A stretch of 64,000 nt of DNA from Pseudokineococcus marinus (GCF_037482405.1 NZ_JBBHZZ010000002.1:664373-728372); one strand, 5' to 3'. Counted from the first letter of the stretch, positions 1 through 7,767 are shown. Made by a program: numbers and translations. Notes: a model not told the origin generated them from the letters alone.

Positions 1-231
1 GGCGACGACGACGTCCGCGTCCACCGCCCGCGCCTCGGCGGCGACCCGCTCGCGCTCGTGGCGGACGACGACGACGAGCCGCTCCGGATCGGCGCCGCGC
101 GCCGCGACGAGCGCGTGGCCGAGGAGGCTGCGACCGCCGAGGGGGTGCAGCACCTTCGGCAGGGCCGAGCGCATCCGGGTGCCCTCCCCGGCGGCGAGGA
201 CGACGACGGCGGCGGGCCTGGGGCTGCTCAC
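1..231 (-). CDS. glmU: GlmU, N-terminal fragment cut by window edge
   Basis: First 77 residues of the bifunctional UDP-GlcNAc pyrophosphorylase / GlcN-1-P acetyltransferase, a cytoplasmic enzyme that makes UDP-GlcNAc for peptidoglycan. The reverse strand reads from a GTG at 231 to the window edge without a stop. It carries the nucleotidyltransferase signature LAAGEGTRMRSALPKVLHPL at residues 12-31, which contains the G-x-G-T-R-M and P-K nucleotide-binding residues. The tRNA-Gln gene just upstream on the same strand is the usual actinobacterial neighbour of glmU. The acetyltransferase half lies outside the window. Identification is by motif and context and is firm; no earlier start codon fits better. 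Confidence 0.93.
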   Translation of the reverse strand, partial: MSSPRPAAVVVLAAGEGTRMRSALPKVLHPLGGRSLLGHALVAARGADPERLVVVVRHERERVAAEARAVDADVVVA

Positions 232-377
232 GCGAGCGGGCTCCTCGGGGCGGGGTGCGGGGGCGCCGGGCGGGGCGGTCGGACGGCGGCGACCCTACCG
301 CCCGTGCGGCCGGGCGCCGTCCGCGCGAGAGCCGGACGGGTGCGGGACCACGGCCCTCGCCGCGGCGCCCGCGGCGG

Positions 378-449
378 CTCCCCCGCGAGGACTCGAACCT
401 CGACCTCACGCTTCCAAAGAGCGGCGTCCTGCCGTTGGACCACGGGGGA
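378..449 (-). tRNA. tRNA-Gln (anticodon TTG)
   Basis: A 72-nt cloverleaf on the minus strand. The acceptor stem TCCCCCG pairs with CGGGGGA, followed by discriminator G. The D arm is GTCC/GGAC, the anticodon loop is CTTTGGA (anticodon TTG, Gln), and the T arm CGAGG-TTCGAGT-CCTCG is perfect. CCA is not encoded. It sits upstream of glmU on the same strand, an arrangement common in actinobacteria. Confidence 0.96.
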
Positions 450-551
450 CCGCGGGCGGGCGCCCCGCGCGCGACGGGACGGCACCGGCCCGCGCGCCGA
501 CGCTACCGGCAGCCCGTTCCCAGACGACTGCCAGCCGCTCGGCAGGCATGG

Positions 552-585
552 CTACGCCCCCGTAGGTTACGGTCCCGTAGGTGAC
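552..585 (+). promoter_or_regulatory. Desaturase promoter with overlapping operator-like repeats
   Basis: A direct repeat CCGTAGGTTAC (560-570) and CCGTAGGTGAC (575-585) is interleaved with two inverted repeats: CTACG-4-CGTAG (552-565) and TACGG-2-CCGTA (568-579). A TAGGTT hexamer at 563-568 lies 12 nt before the GTG start at 581, so the repeats cover the -10 region and the start codon. A repressor of the TetR type is the natural candidate, such as the one encoded just downstream. The repeats are seen; the regulator is inferred. Confidence 0.55.
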
Positions 586-1543
586 TTCCTCCACCGACAG
601 CCCCGAGGCCGCCGCGGCCCTGCAGACCCGGCTCCTGCGCGACCTGGAGCCCGTCGTCGCCGAGAACCTCGAGCGGCACCTGAAGGCCACCCAGGCGTGG
701 AACCCCCACGACTACGTCCCCTGGAGCGAGGGGAAGGACTTCGCCTACCTCGGCGGCACGGACTGGGAGCCCGGCGACTCCAAGCTCGACCCGGTGGCGC
801 GGACGTCGATGGTCGTGAACCTCCTCACCGAGGACAACCTCCCGAGCTACCACCGCGAGATCTCCACGAGCTTCGGCCGGGACGGCGCGTGGGGCCAGTG
901 GGTGGGGCACTGGACGGCCGAGGAGGGACGCCACGGCATCGCGCTGCGCGACTACCTCGTCGTCACGCGGGGCACCGACCCCGTCGAGCTCGAGCGCCTG
1001 CGCATGGAGCACATGGCCGCCGGCTACGACCAGGGCGACAAGCCGATGCTGCAGACCCTCGCCTACGTCTCGTTCCAGGAGCTGGCGACCCGGGTGAGCC
1101 ACCGCAACACCGGCCGCGCCACCGGCTGCCCCGTCGCCGAGGGCCTGCTGGCCCGCGTGGCGAAGGACGAGAACCTCCACATGGTCTTCTACCGCAACCT
1201 CCTCGCCGCGGCCTTCGACCAGGCGCCCGACGAGACGATGGAGGCCGTCCGCAACGAGGTCATGAGCTTCGCCATGCCGGGCGCGGGCATGCCCGGCTTC
1301 GCGCGGTCGTCGATGATGATCGCCAAGGCGGGCATCTACGACCTCAAGCTCCACCACGACGACGTCCTCATGCCGGTGCTGCGGTTCTGGAAGGTGTTCG
1401 AGCGCACCGACCTCGGCCCCCGCGGCGAGGCGGCCCGCACGGAGATGGCGCAGTTCCTCGAGACGCTCGACGAGCAGGCGACCCGGTTCGTGACGCGCCG
1501 CGAGGAGGCCGAGGCCCGCCGCGCCGCCCGCCTGGGGGCGTGA
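581..1543 (+). CDS. desA: Acyl-ACP desaturase (diiron, DesA family)
   Basis: 320-residue soluble stearoyl-ACP-type desaturase that puts a cis double bond into acyl-ACP using O2 and a diiron centre. The two ligand clusters are visible: E84 and H91 in EDNLPSYH, with EEGRH at 114-118, then E167 and DENLH at 196-200. The length is normal for mycobacterial DesA1/DesA2 relatives. The GTG start at 581 leaves a TAGGTT hexamer 12 nt upstream and puts the start inside an operator-like repeat. A TetR regulator follows on the same strand and a beta-oxidation/fatty-acid cluster lies next to it, so a membrane-lipid role is likely. The substrate chain length cannot be told from sequence. Confidence 0.93.
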   Translation: MTSSTDSPEAAAALQTRLLRDLEPVVAENLERHLKATQAWNPHDYVPWSEGKDFAYLGGTDWEPGDSKLDPVARTSMVVNLLTEDNLPSYHREISTSFGRDGAWGQWVGHWTAEEGRHGIALRDYLVVTRGTDPVELERLRMEHMAAGYDQGDKPMLQTLAYVSFQELATRVSHRNTGRATGCPVAEGLLARVAKDENLHMVFYRNLLAAAFDQAPDETMEAVRNEVMSFAMPGAGMPGFARSSMMIAKAGIYDLKLHHDDVLMPVLRFWKVFERTDLGPRGEAARTEMAQFLETLDEQATRFVTRREEAEARRAARLGA

Positions 1544-1570
1544 GCACGGCCGCCCGCCGCCAGGCCGCGC

Positions 1571-1591
1571 ACCCCGGGCGAGCACCGGGGT
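1571..1591 (+). terminator. Hairpin after the desaturase gene
   Basis: ACCCCGG (1571-1577), a 7-nt loop, then CCGGGGT (1585-1591), lying 28 nt after the desaturase stop and before the TetR start. There is no U tract, which is usual for high-GC actinobacterial terminators. It could instead be part of the TetR promoter region. Confidence 0.45.
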
Positions 1592-1643
1592 CACGACCCG
1601 GGGACGTGTGCCCCGGCGCACCGTCCGGGGAGAGGATGGCGCC

Positions 1644-2372
1644 GTGACCAGCACGAGACCACCCGCGCCGCGGCGGGCGCGCATGACGGGCGCCGAGCGC
1701 CGCGAGCAGCTGCTCGACGTCGGCCGGGCGCTCTTCGCCGAGCGCGGCTTCGAGGGCTCGAGCGTCGAGGAGGTGGCGGCGCGCGCGGCCGTCTCCAAGC
1801 CGGTGGTGTACGAGCACTTCGGCGGCAAGGAGGGCCTGTACGCGGTCGTCGTCGACCGCGAGGTCCGCCAGCTCCTGACGGCGATGACCGAGGCGCTCGA
1901 CGTCGCGGGGCTGCACCCCCGGCAGGTCCTCGAGCGCGCGGCGCTGGGCCTGCTCGACTACGTCGAGGCGTCCACGGACGGGTTCCGCATCCTCGTGCGG
2001 GACTCCCCCGTCGCCTCGAGCGCGGGCACCTTCGCGACGCTGCTGTCGGACATCACCCGGCAGGTGGAGCACCTCATGGCGCGCGAGATGGCCCGGCGCG
2101 ACCTGCCCGAGGGGGCGGCGCCCATGTACGCGCAGATGCTTGTCGGGATGGTGGCGCTCACGGGCCAGTGGTGGCTCGACACGCGTCAGCCCGACAAGGC
2201 CGCCGTGGCGGCGCACCTCGTCAACCTGGCCTGGAACGGCCTGTCGCACCTCGAGGCCGACCCGGCCCCGGTCGACCCCGCGCACCCGAGGGCCGCCGAC
2301 CGCGCGCGCCCGGCCCGTGCCGGGCGGGCGGACGGCCCCGCTCAGCGCTCGAGGACCGCCACGACCCCCTGA
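1644..2372 (+). CDS. TetR/AcrR family transcriptional regulator
   Basis: 242-residue repressor. An N-terminal helix-turn-helix spans about residues 14-60, with RALFAERGFEGSSVEEVAAR followed by AAVSKPVVYEHFGGKEGLY, the canonical TetR DNA-binding region. The rest is an alpha-helical ligand domain ending in a disordered Pro/Arg tail. GTG 1644 was chosen over the in-frame GTG at 1608 because GGGGAGAGG lies about 9 nt before it. It follows the acyl-ACP desaturase on the same strand, and its 3' end overlaps the convergent thiolase gene by 31 nt. In mycobacteria a TetR protein (MadR) controls acyl-ACP desaturases in response to acyl-CoA; a similar job is inferred here, not shown. Confidence 0.88.
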   Translation: MTSTRPPAPRRARMTGAERREQLLDVGRALFAERGFEGSSVEEVAARAAVSKPVVYEHFGGKEGLYAVVVDREVRQLLTAMTEALDVAGLHPRQVLERAALGLLDYVEASTDGFRILVRDSPVASSAGTFATLLSDITRQVEHLMAREMARRDLPEGAAPMYAQMLVGMVALTGQWWLDTRQPDKAAVAAHLVNLAWNGLSHLEADPAPVDPAHPRAADRARPARAGRADGPAQRSRTATTP

Positions 2373-3649
2373 CCGCCCGCCGCGCAGACGGACACGAGCG
2401 CGCGGCCGCCGCCGCGGACGGCGAGCGCCTTGGCCGCGGAGGCGAGCACGCGCCCGCCGGTGGCGGCGAAGGGGTGGCCGGCGGCCAGCGAGCCGCCGTG
2501 GGGGTTGAGCCGTGCGCGGTCGACGGAGCCGATCGGCTCGTCGCGCCCGAGGCGGACGCGGCAGTAGAGCGGGTCCTCGAGCGCCGCCAGCGTGCAGAGC
2601 ACCTGGCTGGCGAAGGCCTCGTGGATCTCCACGACGTCGAAGTCCTGCAGGGACAGCCCGGTGCGGGCGAGCAGCCGGGAGATGGCGTGGACGGGCGCCA
2701 TGAGCAGCCCCTCGGCGCCGCTGACGTGGTCGACGGCCGCGGTCTCGGCGTCGACGAGGTGCGCCAGCGGCTCGAGCCCCCGCGAGGCGGCCCACTCGGG
2801 GGAGGACAGCAGGACGGCGCTGGCGCCGTCCGTCAGCGGGGTCGAGCTGCCCGCCGTCATGGTCGCCGTCTCCCCCTTCCCGAACACGGGGCGCAGCCCC
2901 GCCAGCTGCTCCGCGGTGAGCCCGGGGCGCAGGACGTCGTCGCGCTCGAGCCCCCGGTGGGGCACGACGAGGTCGTCGAGGAAGCCGCTGTCGTAGGCGG
3001 CCTCGAGCCGGTGGTGGCTCGCGAGCGCCAGCTCGTCCTGCGCCTCGCGCGAGATGCCCCACTCGAGCGTGGTGCGCGCCTGGTGCTCGCCCATGGACAG
3101 GCCGGTGCGCGGCTCGGCGTTGCGGGGCGGCACGGGCACGAGGTCCCGGGGGCGGACGGCGGCGAGGGCGCGGGCCCGGCCGAGCGCCGTCTTCTCGCGG
3201 TTCGCGCGCAGCAGCGCGCGCCGCAGCCCCTCGGAGACGACGACCGGGGCGTCCGACGTCGTGTCCGCGCCGCCGGCGACGCCGACCTCGACCTGCCCCA
3301 GCGCGATCTTGCCCGCCACGGACAGCGCCGCCTGCAGGCCCGTGCCGCAGGCCTGCCCGACGTCGTGCGCCGGGGTCGTCGGGTCCAGGACCGAGCCGAG
3401 GACGGCCTCACGGGTGAGCACGAGGTCGCGGCTGTGCTTGACGACGGCGCCCGCGACCACCTCGTCGACCCGCTCGCCCACGAGGCCCGTGCGCCGCGCC
3501 AGCCCGTCGAGGACGGCGGTGAGCATCTCCTGGTTCGAGGCGCTCGCGTAGGCGCGCCCCGACCGGGCGAAGGGGATGCGCGTGCCGGCGACGACGGCGA
3601 CGGGGCGCGGGCTGCTCGCGGGCCCGTACGGGCGCGGGGTGGGGGCCAT
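2342..3649 (-). CDS. fadA: Acetyl-CoA C-acyltransferase (thiolase, FadA2/FadI-like)
   Basis: 435-residue thiolase that cleaves or condenses 3-ketoacyl-CoA. The acylated cysteine C101 sits in DVGQACGTGLQAA, a catalytic histidine in GGSLAAGHPFAATGGR, and the second cysteine C422 in VCAAGGQG; the EIHEAFASQ block is also present. The ATG at 3649 was taken as the start. The gene is divergent from fabG4-htdX across a perfect 16-bp palindrome, the same arrangement as mycobacterial fadA2 / fabG4 / htdX (Rv0243 / Rv0242c / Rv0241c). Together the three can reduce, dehydrate or thiolytically cleave acyl chains. The family is certain; degradative versus synthetic direction is not. Confidence 0.93.
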   Translation of the reverse strand: MAPTPRPYGPASSPRPVAVVAGTRIPFARSGRAYASASNQEMLTAVLDGLARRTGLVGERVDEVVAGAVVKHSRDLVLTREAVLGSVLDPTTPAHDVGQACGTGLQAALSVAGKIALGQVEVGVAGGADTTSDAPVVVSEGLRRALLRANREKTALGRARALAAVRPRDLVPVPPRNAEPRTGLSMGEHQARTTLEWGISREAQDELALASHHRLEAAYDSGFLDDLVVPHRGLERDDVLRPGLTAEQLAGLRPVFGKGETATMTAGSSTPLTDGASAVLLSSPEWAASRGLEPLAHLVDAETAAVDHVSGAEGLLMAPVHAISRLLARTGLSLQDFDVVEIHEAFASQVLCTLAALEDPLYCRVRLGRDEPIGSVDRARLNPHGGSLAAGHPFAATGGRVLASAAKALAVRGGGRALVSVCAAGGQGVVAVLER

Positions 3650-3680
3650 GGCGCCACTGTGCCACGGACGGACGACAGGT

Positions 3681-3696
3681 GTTACCCGCGGGTAAC
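3681..3696. promoter_or_regulatory. Perfect 16-bp palindromic operator between fadA and fabG4
   Basis: GTTACCCGCGGGTAAC is its own reverse complement. It lies between the divergent thiolase (start 3649) and fabG4 (start 3728). A TAGCCT hexamer at 3716-3721 lies 6 nt before the fabG4 GTG, so the palindrome covers the -35 region of a leaderless promoter. It has the form of a TetR-type operator; the cognate regulator is not known. Confidence 0.72.
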
Positions 3697-3727
3697 TTCC
3701 GCCCTCGGTCGGCGGTAGCCTCGCCCC

Positions 3728-5281
3728 GTGCCCGAGACCACGCCGACCTCCTCGTCGCCCGGCGCCCCCCTCACCGGGCCCACCACCGCGCCCTCCGCCA
3801 CGCCCTCCGCCACGCCCTCCGCCGGGCCCGCCGCGGCCCCCGCCACGGGGCCGATCGCCGACCCGGGCGGGCCGGTGGACCGCTACGCCGCCTTCGCCCG
3901 CAGCGGGCTCGGCCGCCGGCTCGTGCCGGGCCTCGGCCTGCCGGACCCCGTGCCGCTGCGCCGCGACGCGCCGGGCGCCCCCCTGGCGCCCGGCCCGGTG
4001 CTCGTCACGGGCCTCGTCCCGCCCGACCGCGCACCGCTCGTCGGCGACGCCGCCGGCGTGGCGGCCGCCGAGCTGGCCGCCGCGGGGGCCCGGGTCGTCG
4101 GTCCGGACGGAGCGGGCGGGGACGCGACCGCTGGTACGGCCGCCGGCGACGAGCGGTGGGGCGGCCTCGTCGTCGACGCCACCGCCGCCGCCTCCCCCGC
4201 CGACCTCGTGGGCCTCGTGGGCGCCTGCACGCCGCACCTGCGCCGGCTCGCGCGCGGGGCCCACGTCGTCGTGCTGGGGCTCGACCCCGACCGCCTCGCC
4301 GCGGGGTCACCGGCCGCGGTGCGCGTGGCCCAGCGCGCCCTCGAGGGCTTCACGCGCTCGCTGGGCAAGGAGGTGGGCGGCGGCCGGACGGTGCAGCTGG
4401 TGCTCCTCGCCGAGGGCGGCGTCGGGGCCATGGGCTCGACGCTGCGCTTCCTGCTGTCGGGCCGCTCGGCCTTCGTCAGCGGCCAGGTGGTGCGGGTGGG
4501 CGCGCCCGTACACGACCTGCCCCCCGGCGAGGAGGCCCGCGGCCCCCGGCCGCTGGCGGGCCGTCGCGCCGTCGTCACCGGCGCGGCCCGCGGCATCGGC
4601 GCCGCCGTCGCGCAGCTGCTGGGAGCGCGGGGCGCGCACGTGGTGTGCGTCGACGTCCCGGCCGCCGCCGGCGACCTGGCGGCGACGGCCCGGGCCGTCG
4701 GCGGCGAGCCGCTCGTCCTCGACATCACCTCCGACCTGGCGCCCGGCCGCCTCGCGGACGCCTGCGAGCGCCTCGGCGGCGTCGACGTCGTCGTGCACAA
4801 CGCCGGCATCACCCGTGACCGGCGGCTGCGCAACATGCGCCCCGACGCCTTCGCCGCGGTGCTCGACGTCAACGTCGGCGCGCCGCTGCGCCTCACCGAG
4901 CACCTCCTCGGCGCCGGCCTGCTGGGCCGCGGCGGCCGCGTCGTCGGCGTCTCGTCGCTCGCCGGCATCGCGGGCAACGACGGCCAGACGAGCTACGCGG
5001 CGTCCAAGGCCGGGGTCATCGGCCTCGTGGACGCCCTCGCGCCGCGGGCGGCCGCCGCCGGGACGACGGTCAACGCCGTCGCGCCCGGCTTCATCGAGAC
5101 GCGCATGACGGCGACCGTCCCGCCCCTGACGCGCCAGCTCGGGCGGCGCCTCGCCTCGCTCGGGCAGGGCGGGCTGCCCGTCGACGTCGCCGAGGCCATC
5201 GCCTGGTTCGCCGAGCCCGCGACGGCCGGGGTGCACGGGCAGGTGCTGCGCGTCTGCGGCCAGAGCCTGCTGGGGGCGTGA
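3728..5281 (+). CDS. fabG: High-molecular-weight 3-oxoacyl-ACP reductase (FabG4 type)
   Basis: 517-residue NADH/NADPH-dependent short-chain reductase with the two-domain layout of mycobacterial FabG4. After a low-complexity Pro/Ala/Thr start (residues 1-45) comes a degenerate flavodoxin-like Rossmann domain to about residue 270, then a catalytic SDR domain. That domain has GAARGIG, HNAGITRD, the catalytic Ser in VVGVSSLAG and YAASK. It reduces 3-oxoacyl-CoA or -ACP to the 3-hydroxy form. The GTG start is 6 nt after a TAGCCT -10 hexamer. Its TGA overlaps the next gene's GTG by 4 nt, so the dehydratase is translationally coupled. Divergent from fadA. Confidence 0.93.
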   Translation: MPETTPTSSSPGAPLTGPTTAPSATPSATPSAGPAAAPATGPIADPGGPVDRYAAFARSGLGRRLVPGLGLPDPVPLRRDAPGAPLAPGPVLVTGLVPPDRAPLVGDAAGVAAAELAAAGARVVGPDGAGGDATAGTAAGDERWGGLVVDATAAASPADLVGLVGACTPHLRRLARGAHVVVLGLDPDRLAAGSPAAVRVAQRALEGFTRSLGKEVGGGRTVQLVLLAEGGVGAMGSTLRFLLSGRSAFVSGQVVRVGAPVHDLPPGEEARGPRPLAGRRAVVTGAARGIGAAVAQLLGARGAHVVCVDVPAAAGDLAATARAVGGEPLVLDITSDLAPGRLADACERLGGVDVVVHNAGITRDRRLRNMRPDAFAAVLDVNVGAPLRLTEHLLGAGLLGRGGRVVGVSSLAGIAGNDGQTSYAASKAGVIGLVDALAPRAAAAGTTVNAVAPGFIETRMTATVPPLTRQLGRRLASLGQGGLPVDVAEAIAWFAEPATAGVHGQVLRVCGQSLLGA

Positions 5282-6309
5282 GGGTGGCCGCGCGGACCTC
5301 CTCCGGCGCCGGCTCGCCCTCCTCCGGCGGCTCCTCCTCCGGCGGCTCCTCCTCCGACGCCCGGTCCGACGCCCGGTCCGACGCCCTGGCCGGCCGTGCC
5401 GCGTCCCCTGCCACCGGGGGCCGCCGACCGGCGTCCGCGGTGCCGCTGGCGCCGTCGCCCGGCCTGCTGGCGGGCGCCCTGCTGCCCCGGCGGCGGCCGG
5501 CGGACCTCCCCGACCGCGTCGTCGAGGCCCGCGGCGTCGTCGCCGACCCCGCGCACCTCGACGCGTGGGTGCGGGTCTGCGCCGGGCGCACCGGCGCGCC
5601 GGTGCCCGGGTCGCTCCCGGGCGCCTTCACGCACGTCCTGGCGTCCGGGGCGTCGATGCGGCTCCTCCTGGACCCTCGCTCCCCGCTGCCGCCGCTGGGA
5701 CTCGTCCACGTCGCGCAGCGCCTCGAGGTGCTGCGGCCCGTCGACGTCCGCGAACCGCTCGACCTCGCCGTCGGCGCCCGCGACCTGCGCCCGCACCGCC
5801 GGGGCCGCCAGCTCGACGTCGTCGCGACGGCGACCGCCGCCGGCGAGGTGGTCTGGCGCGGCACGAGCACGTACCTGCACCGCGAGCCGGTGCCCGGCGG
5901 CGCCGCGCCGTCCTCGGCGGGGGCGCCGCGCTCGCCCGCCGGCGAGCGCCCCGCCCCGCCCGCCGGCGCCGTCCGCTGGGTCGTGCCCGCCGGCACCGGC
6001 CGCGCCTACGCCGCCGTCTCGGGCGACCCCAACCCCATCCACCTCTCGCGCCCGACGGCGCGGCTGCTGGGCTTCCGCCGTCCCGTCGCCCACGGCATGT
6101 GGACGCTGGCGCACGCCCTCCTCGACCTCGAGGGCCGCCTCCCGACGGCGCACGACGTCACCGCCCGCTTCCTGCGCCCTCTGGCCCTGCCGGGCCGCGC
6201 CGTCCACGGCTGGCGGGCGCAGGAGGACGGCGACGGCGTCCTCTCCCTCGCCGTCCGCCGCGAGCGCGACGGCGAGCCGCACCTGCTCGCGGACGTCGCG
6301 CCCCTCTGA
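5278..6309 (+). CDS. htdX: MaoC-like 3-hydroxyacyl dehydratase (HtdX type)
   Basis: 343-residue double hot-dog protein. The MaoC/hydratase-2 signature is in the C-terminal half: GDPNPIHLSRPTARLLGF followed by AHGM, in which the Asp and His are the catalytic pair. The first about 40 residues are Ser/Gly low complexity. The start GTG overlaps the fabG4 stop by 4 nt. Its likely job is (R)-3-hydroxyacyl-CoA/ACP dehydration or the reverse hydration, taking the product of the FabG4 enzyme. The pair matches mycobacterial fabG4-htdX. A large hairpin follows immediately, so the operon probably ends here. Confidence 0.9.
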   Translation: MRVAARTSSGAGSPSSGGSSSGGSSSDARSDARSDALAGRAASPATGGRRPASAVPLAPSPGLLAGALLPRRRPADLPDRVVEARGVVADPAHLDAWVRVCAGRTGAPVPGSLPGAFTHVLASGASMRLLLDPRSPLPPLGLVHVAQRLEVLRPVDVREPLDLAVGARDLRPHRRGRQLDVVATATAAGEVVWRGTSTYLHREPVPGGAAPSSAGAPRSPAGERPAPPAGAVRWVVPAGTGRAYAAVSGDPNPIHLSRPTARLLGFRRPVAHGMWTLAHALLDLEGRLPTAHDVTARFLRPLALPGRAVHGWRAQEDGDGVLSLAVRRERDGEPHLLADVAPL

Positions 6310-6310
6310 G

Positions 6311-6373
6311 CGCCGAGAGGGAGGCTGTGGTCACCGCGTGGCCCCGGACGTGAGGACAGCCTCCATCTCGGCG
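6311..6373 (+). terminator. Long hairpin ending the fabG4-htdX operon
   Basis: Arms of 18 nt with a single mismatch: CGCCGAGAGGGAGGCTGT at 6311-6328 and ACAGCCTCCATCTCGGCG at 6356-6373, with a 27-nt loop, starting 2 nt after the htdX stop. No U run follows. The position directly after a stop codon argues for a factor-independent terminator of the actinobacterial kind. Confidence 0.75.
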
Positions 6374-6398
6374 ACAGGGCGTGGTCGCCGGTCGTGCG

Positions 6399-6444
6399 CG
6401 TCGAGAATCTCGACGTCGAGAGACCCGGCGTAGCATCGCCGGGT
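6399..6444. promoter_or_regulatory. marR promoter with nested operator palindromes
   Basis: Three alternating half-sites: GTCGAGA (6400-6406), TCTCGAC (6408-6414) and GTCGAGA (6415-6421). The last two form the perfect 14-bp palindrome TCTCGACGTCGAGA. Downstream, ACCCGGCG (6423-6430) and CGCCGGGT (6437-6444) flank the -10 hexamer TAGCAT (6431-6436) symmetrically and run into the GTG start at 6443. This is the layout expected for an autoregulated MarR gene; binding is inferred. Confidence 0.7.
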
Positions 6445-7012
6445 GGCGCCGGGGACGTCGGGGGGCGCGCCCCCGGGAGCGGCGGTCGACCGGGACGAGG
6501 TCGACCGCATCGTCGACGCGTGGCGCCGCGAGCGCCCGGACCTCGACGTCTCGCCGCTGCAGGTGCTCTCCCGCGTGAGCCGGCTCGCCCGGCACCTCGA
6601 CCTGGCGCGCCGCGCCGCCTTCGCCGAGCACGGCCTCGAGGTCTGGTCCTTCGACGTCCTGTCGGCGCTGAGGCGCTCCGGGGCGCCGCACCAGCTGACG
6701 CCGGGCCAGCTCGTGACGTCGACGCTCGTCACGAGCGGGACGATGACGAACCGGGTCGACCGCCTCGTCGCGCTGGGCCTCGTCGAGCGCCACCCGGACC
6801 CGGCCGACCGGCGCGGCGTCCTCGTCCGCCTCACGCCGGCCGGGGCGTCGCGCGTCGACGCCGCGATGGCCGACCTGCTGGCCCGCGAGCGGCGCCTGCT
6901 CGCCGGTCTGGACGCGGGCGAGCAGGACCGGCTCGCCGACGTCCTGCGGTCCCTCGCGAGCGGCTTCGACGCCACCTCGGGCGGCCGCGGCGGGCTGCCG
7001 CCGGAGGTCTGA
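6443..7012 (+). CDS. MarR family transcriptional regulator
   Basis: 189-residue winged-helix repressor. The N-terminal helices precede the winged-helix core, LTPGQLVTSTLVTSGTMTNR, then VDRLVALGLVERHPDPADRR with the wing residues GVLVRLT, followed by a dimerisation helix (LLARERRLLAGLDAGEQDRL). Translation from GTG 6443 would be leaderless, since TAGCAT ends 6 nt upstream. The promoter is filled with palindromes, so autoregulation is likely. It precedes the small monooxygenase-fold membrane gene on the same strand, but the effector and targets are unknown. Confidence 0.88.
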   Translation: MAPGTSGGAPPGAAVDRDEVDRIVDAWRRERPDLDVSPLQVLSRVSRLARHLDLARRAAFAEHGLEVWSFDVLSALRRSGAPHQLTPGQLVTSTLVTSGTMTNRVDRLVALGLVERHPDPADRRGVLVRLTPAGASRVDAAMADLLARERRLLAGLDAGEQDRLADVLRSLASGFDATSGGRGGLPPEV

Positions 7013-7067
7013 GCCCGCGCCCGGGGCCACGGCACCCCCTCGTGCCCACATCGTGGACACTGGCGGG

Positions 7068-7712
7068 GTGACCGCTCGCTCCGGCCCCCGCTCGTCCTCC
7101 CCCGCCGCGCAGGACGGCGACCGGCCCGTCGTCGCGCCGGACCCCGTCACCGTCGCGACGACGCGCGTCGCCGACCCGGGCCAGCGCCTGGAGATGATGA
7201 CGTGGGCGAGCGCGGGCGCGCGGATGGCCGAGTCCTTCCCCGGCTTCCTCGGTGCGGGGTGGGTGCGCGGCGGTGCCGGCTCGCGGGAGTGGCACATGCT
7301 CTACCGCTTCGCCGACGAGGACTCCCTCGCGGGCTGGGAGGGCTCGGCGCAGCGGCGGTGGTGGCTCTCGGGGGCGCCGGGCACCGTGCGCGAGGCGCAG
7401 ACCGAGCGCCGGACGGGCATCGAGGGCTGGTTCGACGCGGCGCACGGCAGCGTCGTCGGGCCCGCGCCGAAGGGCGCACCTGCGCGGTGGCGGCAGATGC
7501 TCGTCATCTTCTCGGTGTTCCTGCCGCTGTCGCTGCTCGTCAACGCGACGCTCGGCGTCGTCCTCGCCCCGCTCGTGCCGCTCGTCGTCCGGGTGGCGCT
7601 CGTGACGACGCTCATGACGCCGGTGATGACCTACCTGGCGCTGCCGTGGGCGACGCGGAAGCTGCAGTGGTTCCTGGACGGCGAGAGGGCCCCCTGGCGG
7701 CGGAGCCGCTGA
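7068..7712 (+). CDS. Antibiotic-biosynthesis-monooxygenase-like domain protein with C-terminal membrane segments
   Basis: 214 residues if started at the GTG at 7068; an in-frame GTG at 7053 is also possible. Residues about 20-115 resemble an ABM dimeric alpha/beta-barrel domain: VADPGQRLEMMTWASAGARM, FPGFLGAG, EWHMLYRFADEDSLAGW. Two hydrophobic segments follow (MLVIFSVFLPLSLLVNAT and the region LVPLVVRVALVTTLMTPVMT), ending in a basic tail, so the protein should be anchored in the membrane. This ABM-plus-two-TM layout is common in actinobacteria but its reaction is not established. It follows the MarR gene on the same strand. Confidence 0.75.
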   Translation: MTARSGPRSSSPAAQDGDRPVVAPDPVTVATTRVADPGQRLEMMTWASAGARMAESFPGFLGAGWVRGGAGSREWHMLYRFADEDSLAGWEGSAQRRWWLSGAPGTVREAQTERRTGIEGWFDAAHGSVVGPAPKGAPARWRQMLVIFSVFLPLSLLVNATLGVVLAPLVPLVVRVALVTTLMTPVMTYLALPWATRKLQWFLDGERAPWRRSR

Positions 7713-7731
7713 TCGGACGCCGGCGGCGGAG

Positions 7732-7763
7732 GCGCGGTCGAACGCCGGCGGCGCTGACCGCGC
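7732..7763. terminator. Bidirectional hairpin between convergent genes
   Basis: GCGCGGTC (7732-7739) pairs with GACCGCGC (7756-7763) around a 16-nt loop, in the 55-nt gap between the convergent ABM-like gene and the ABC-F gene. A direct repeat CGCCGGCGGCG flanks and enters the loop. Confidence 0.5.
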
Positions 7764-7767
7764 GTCC

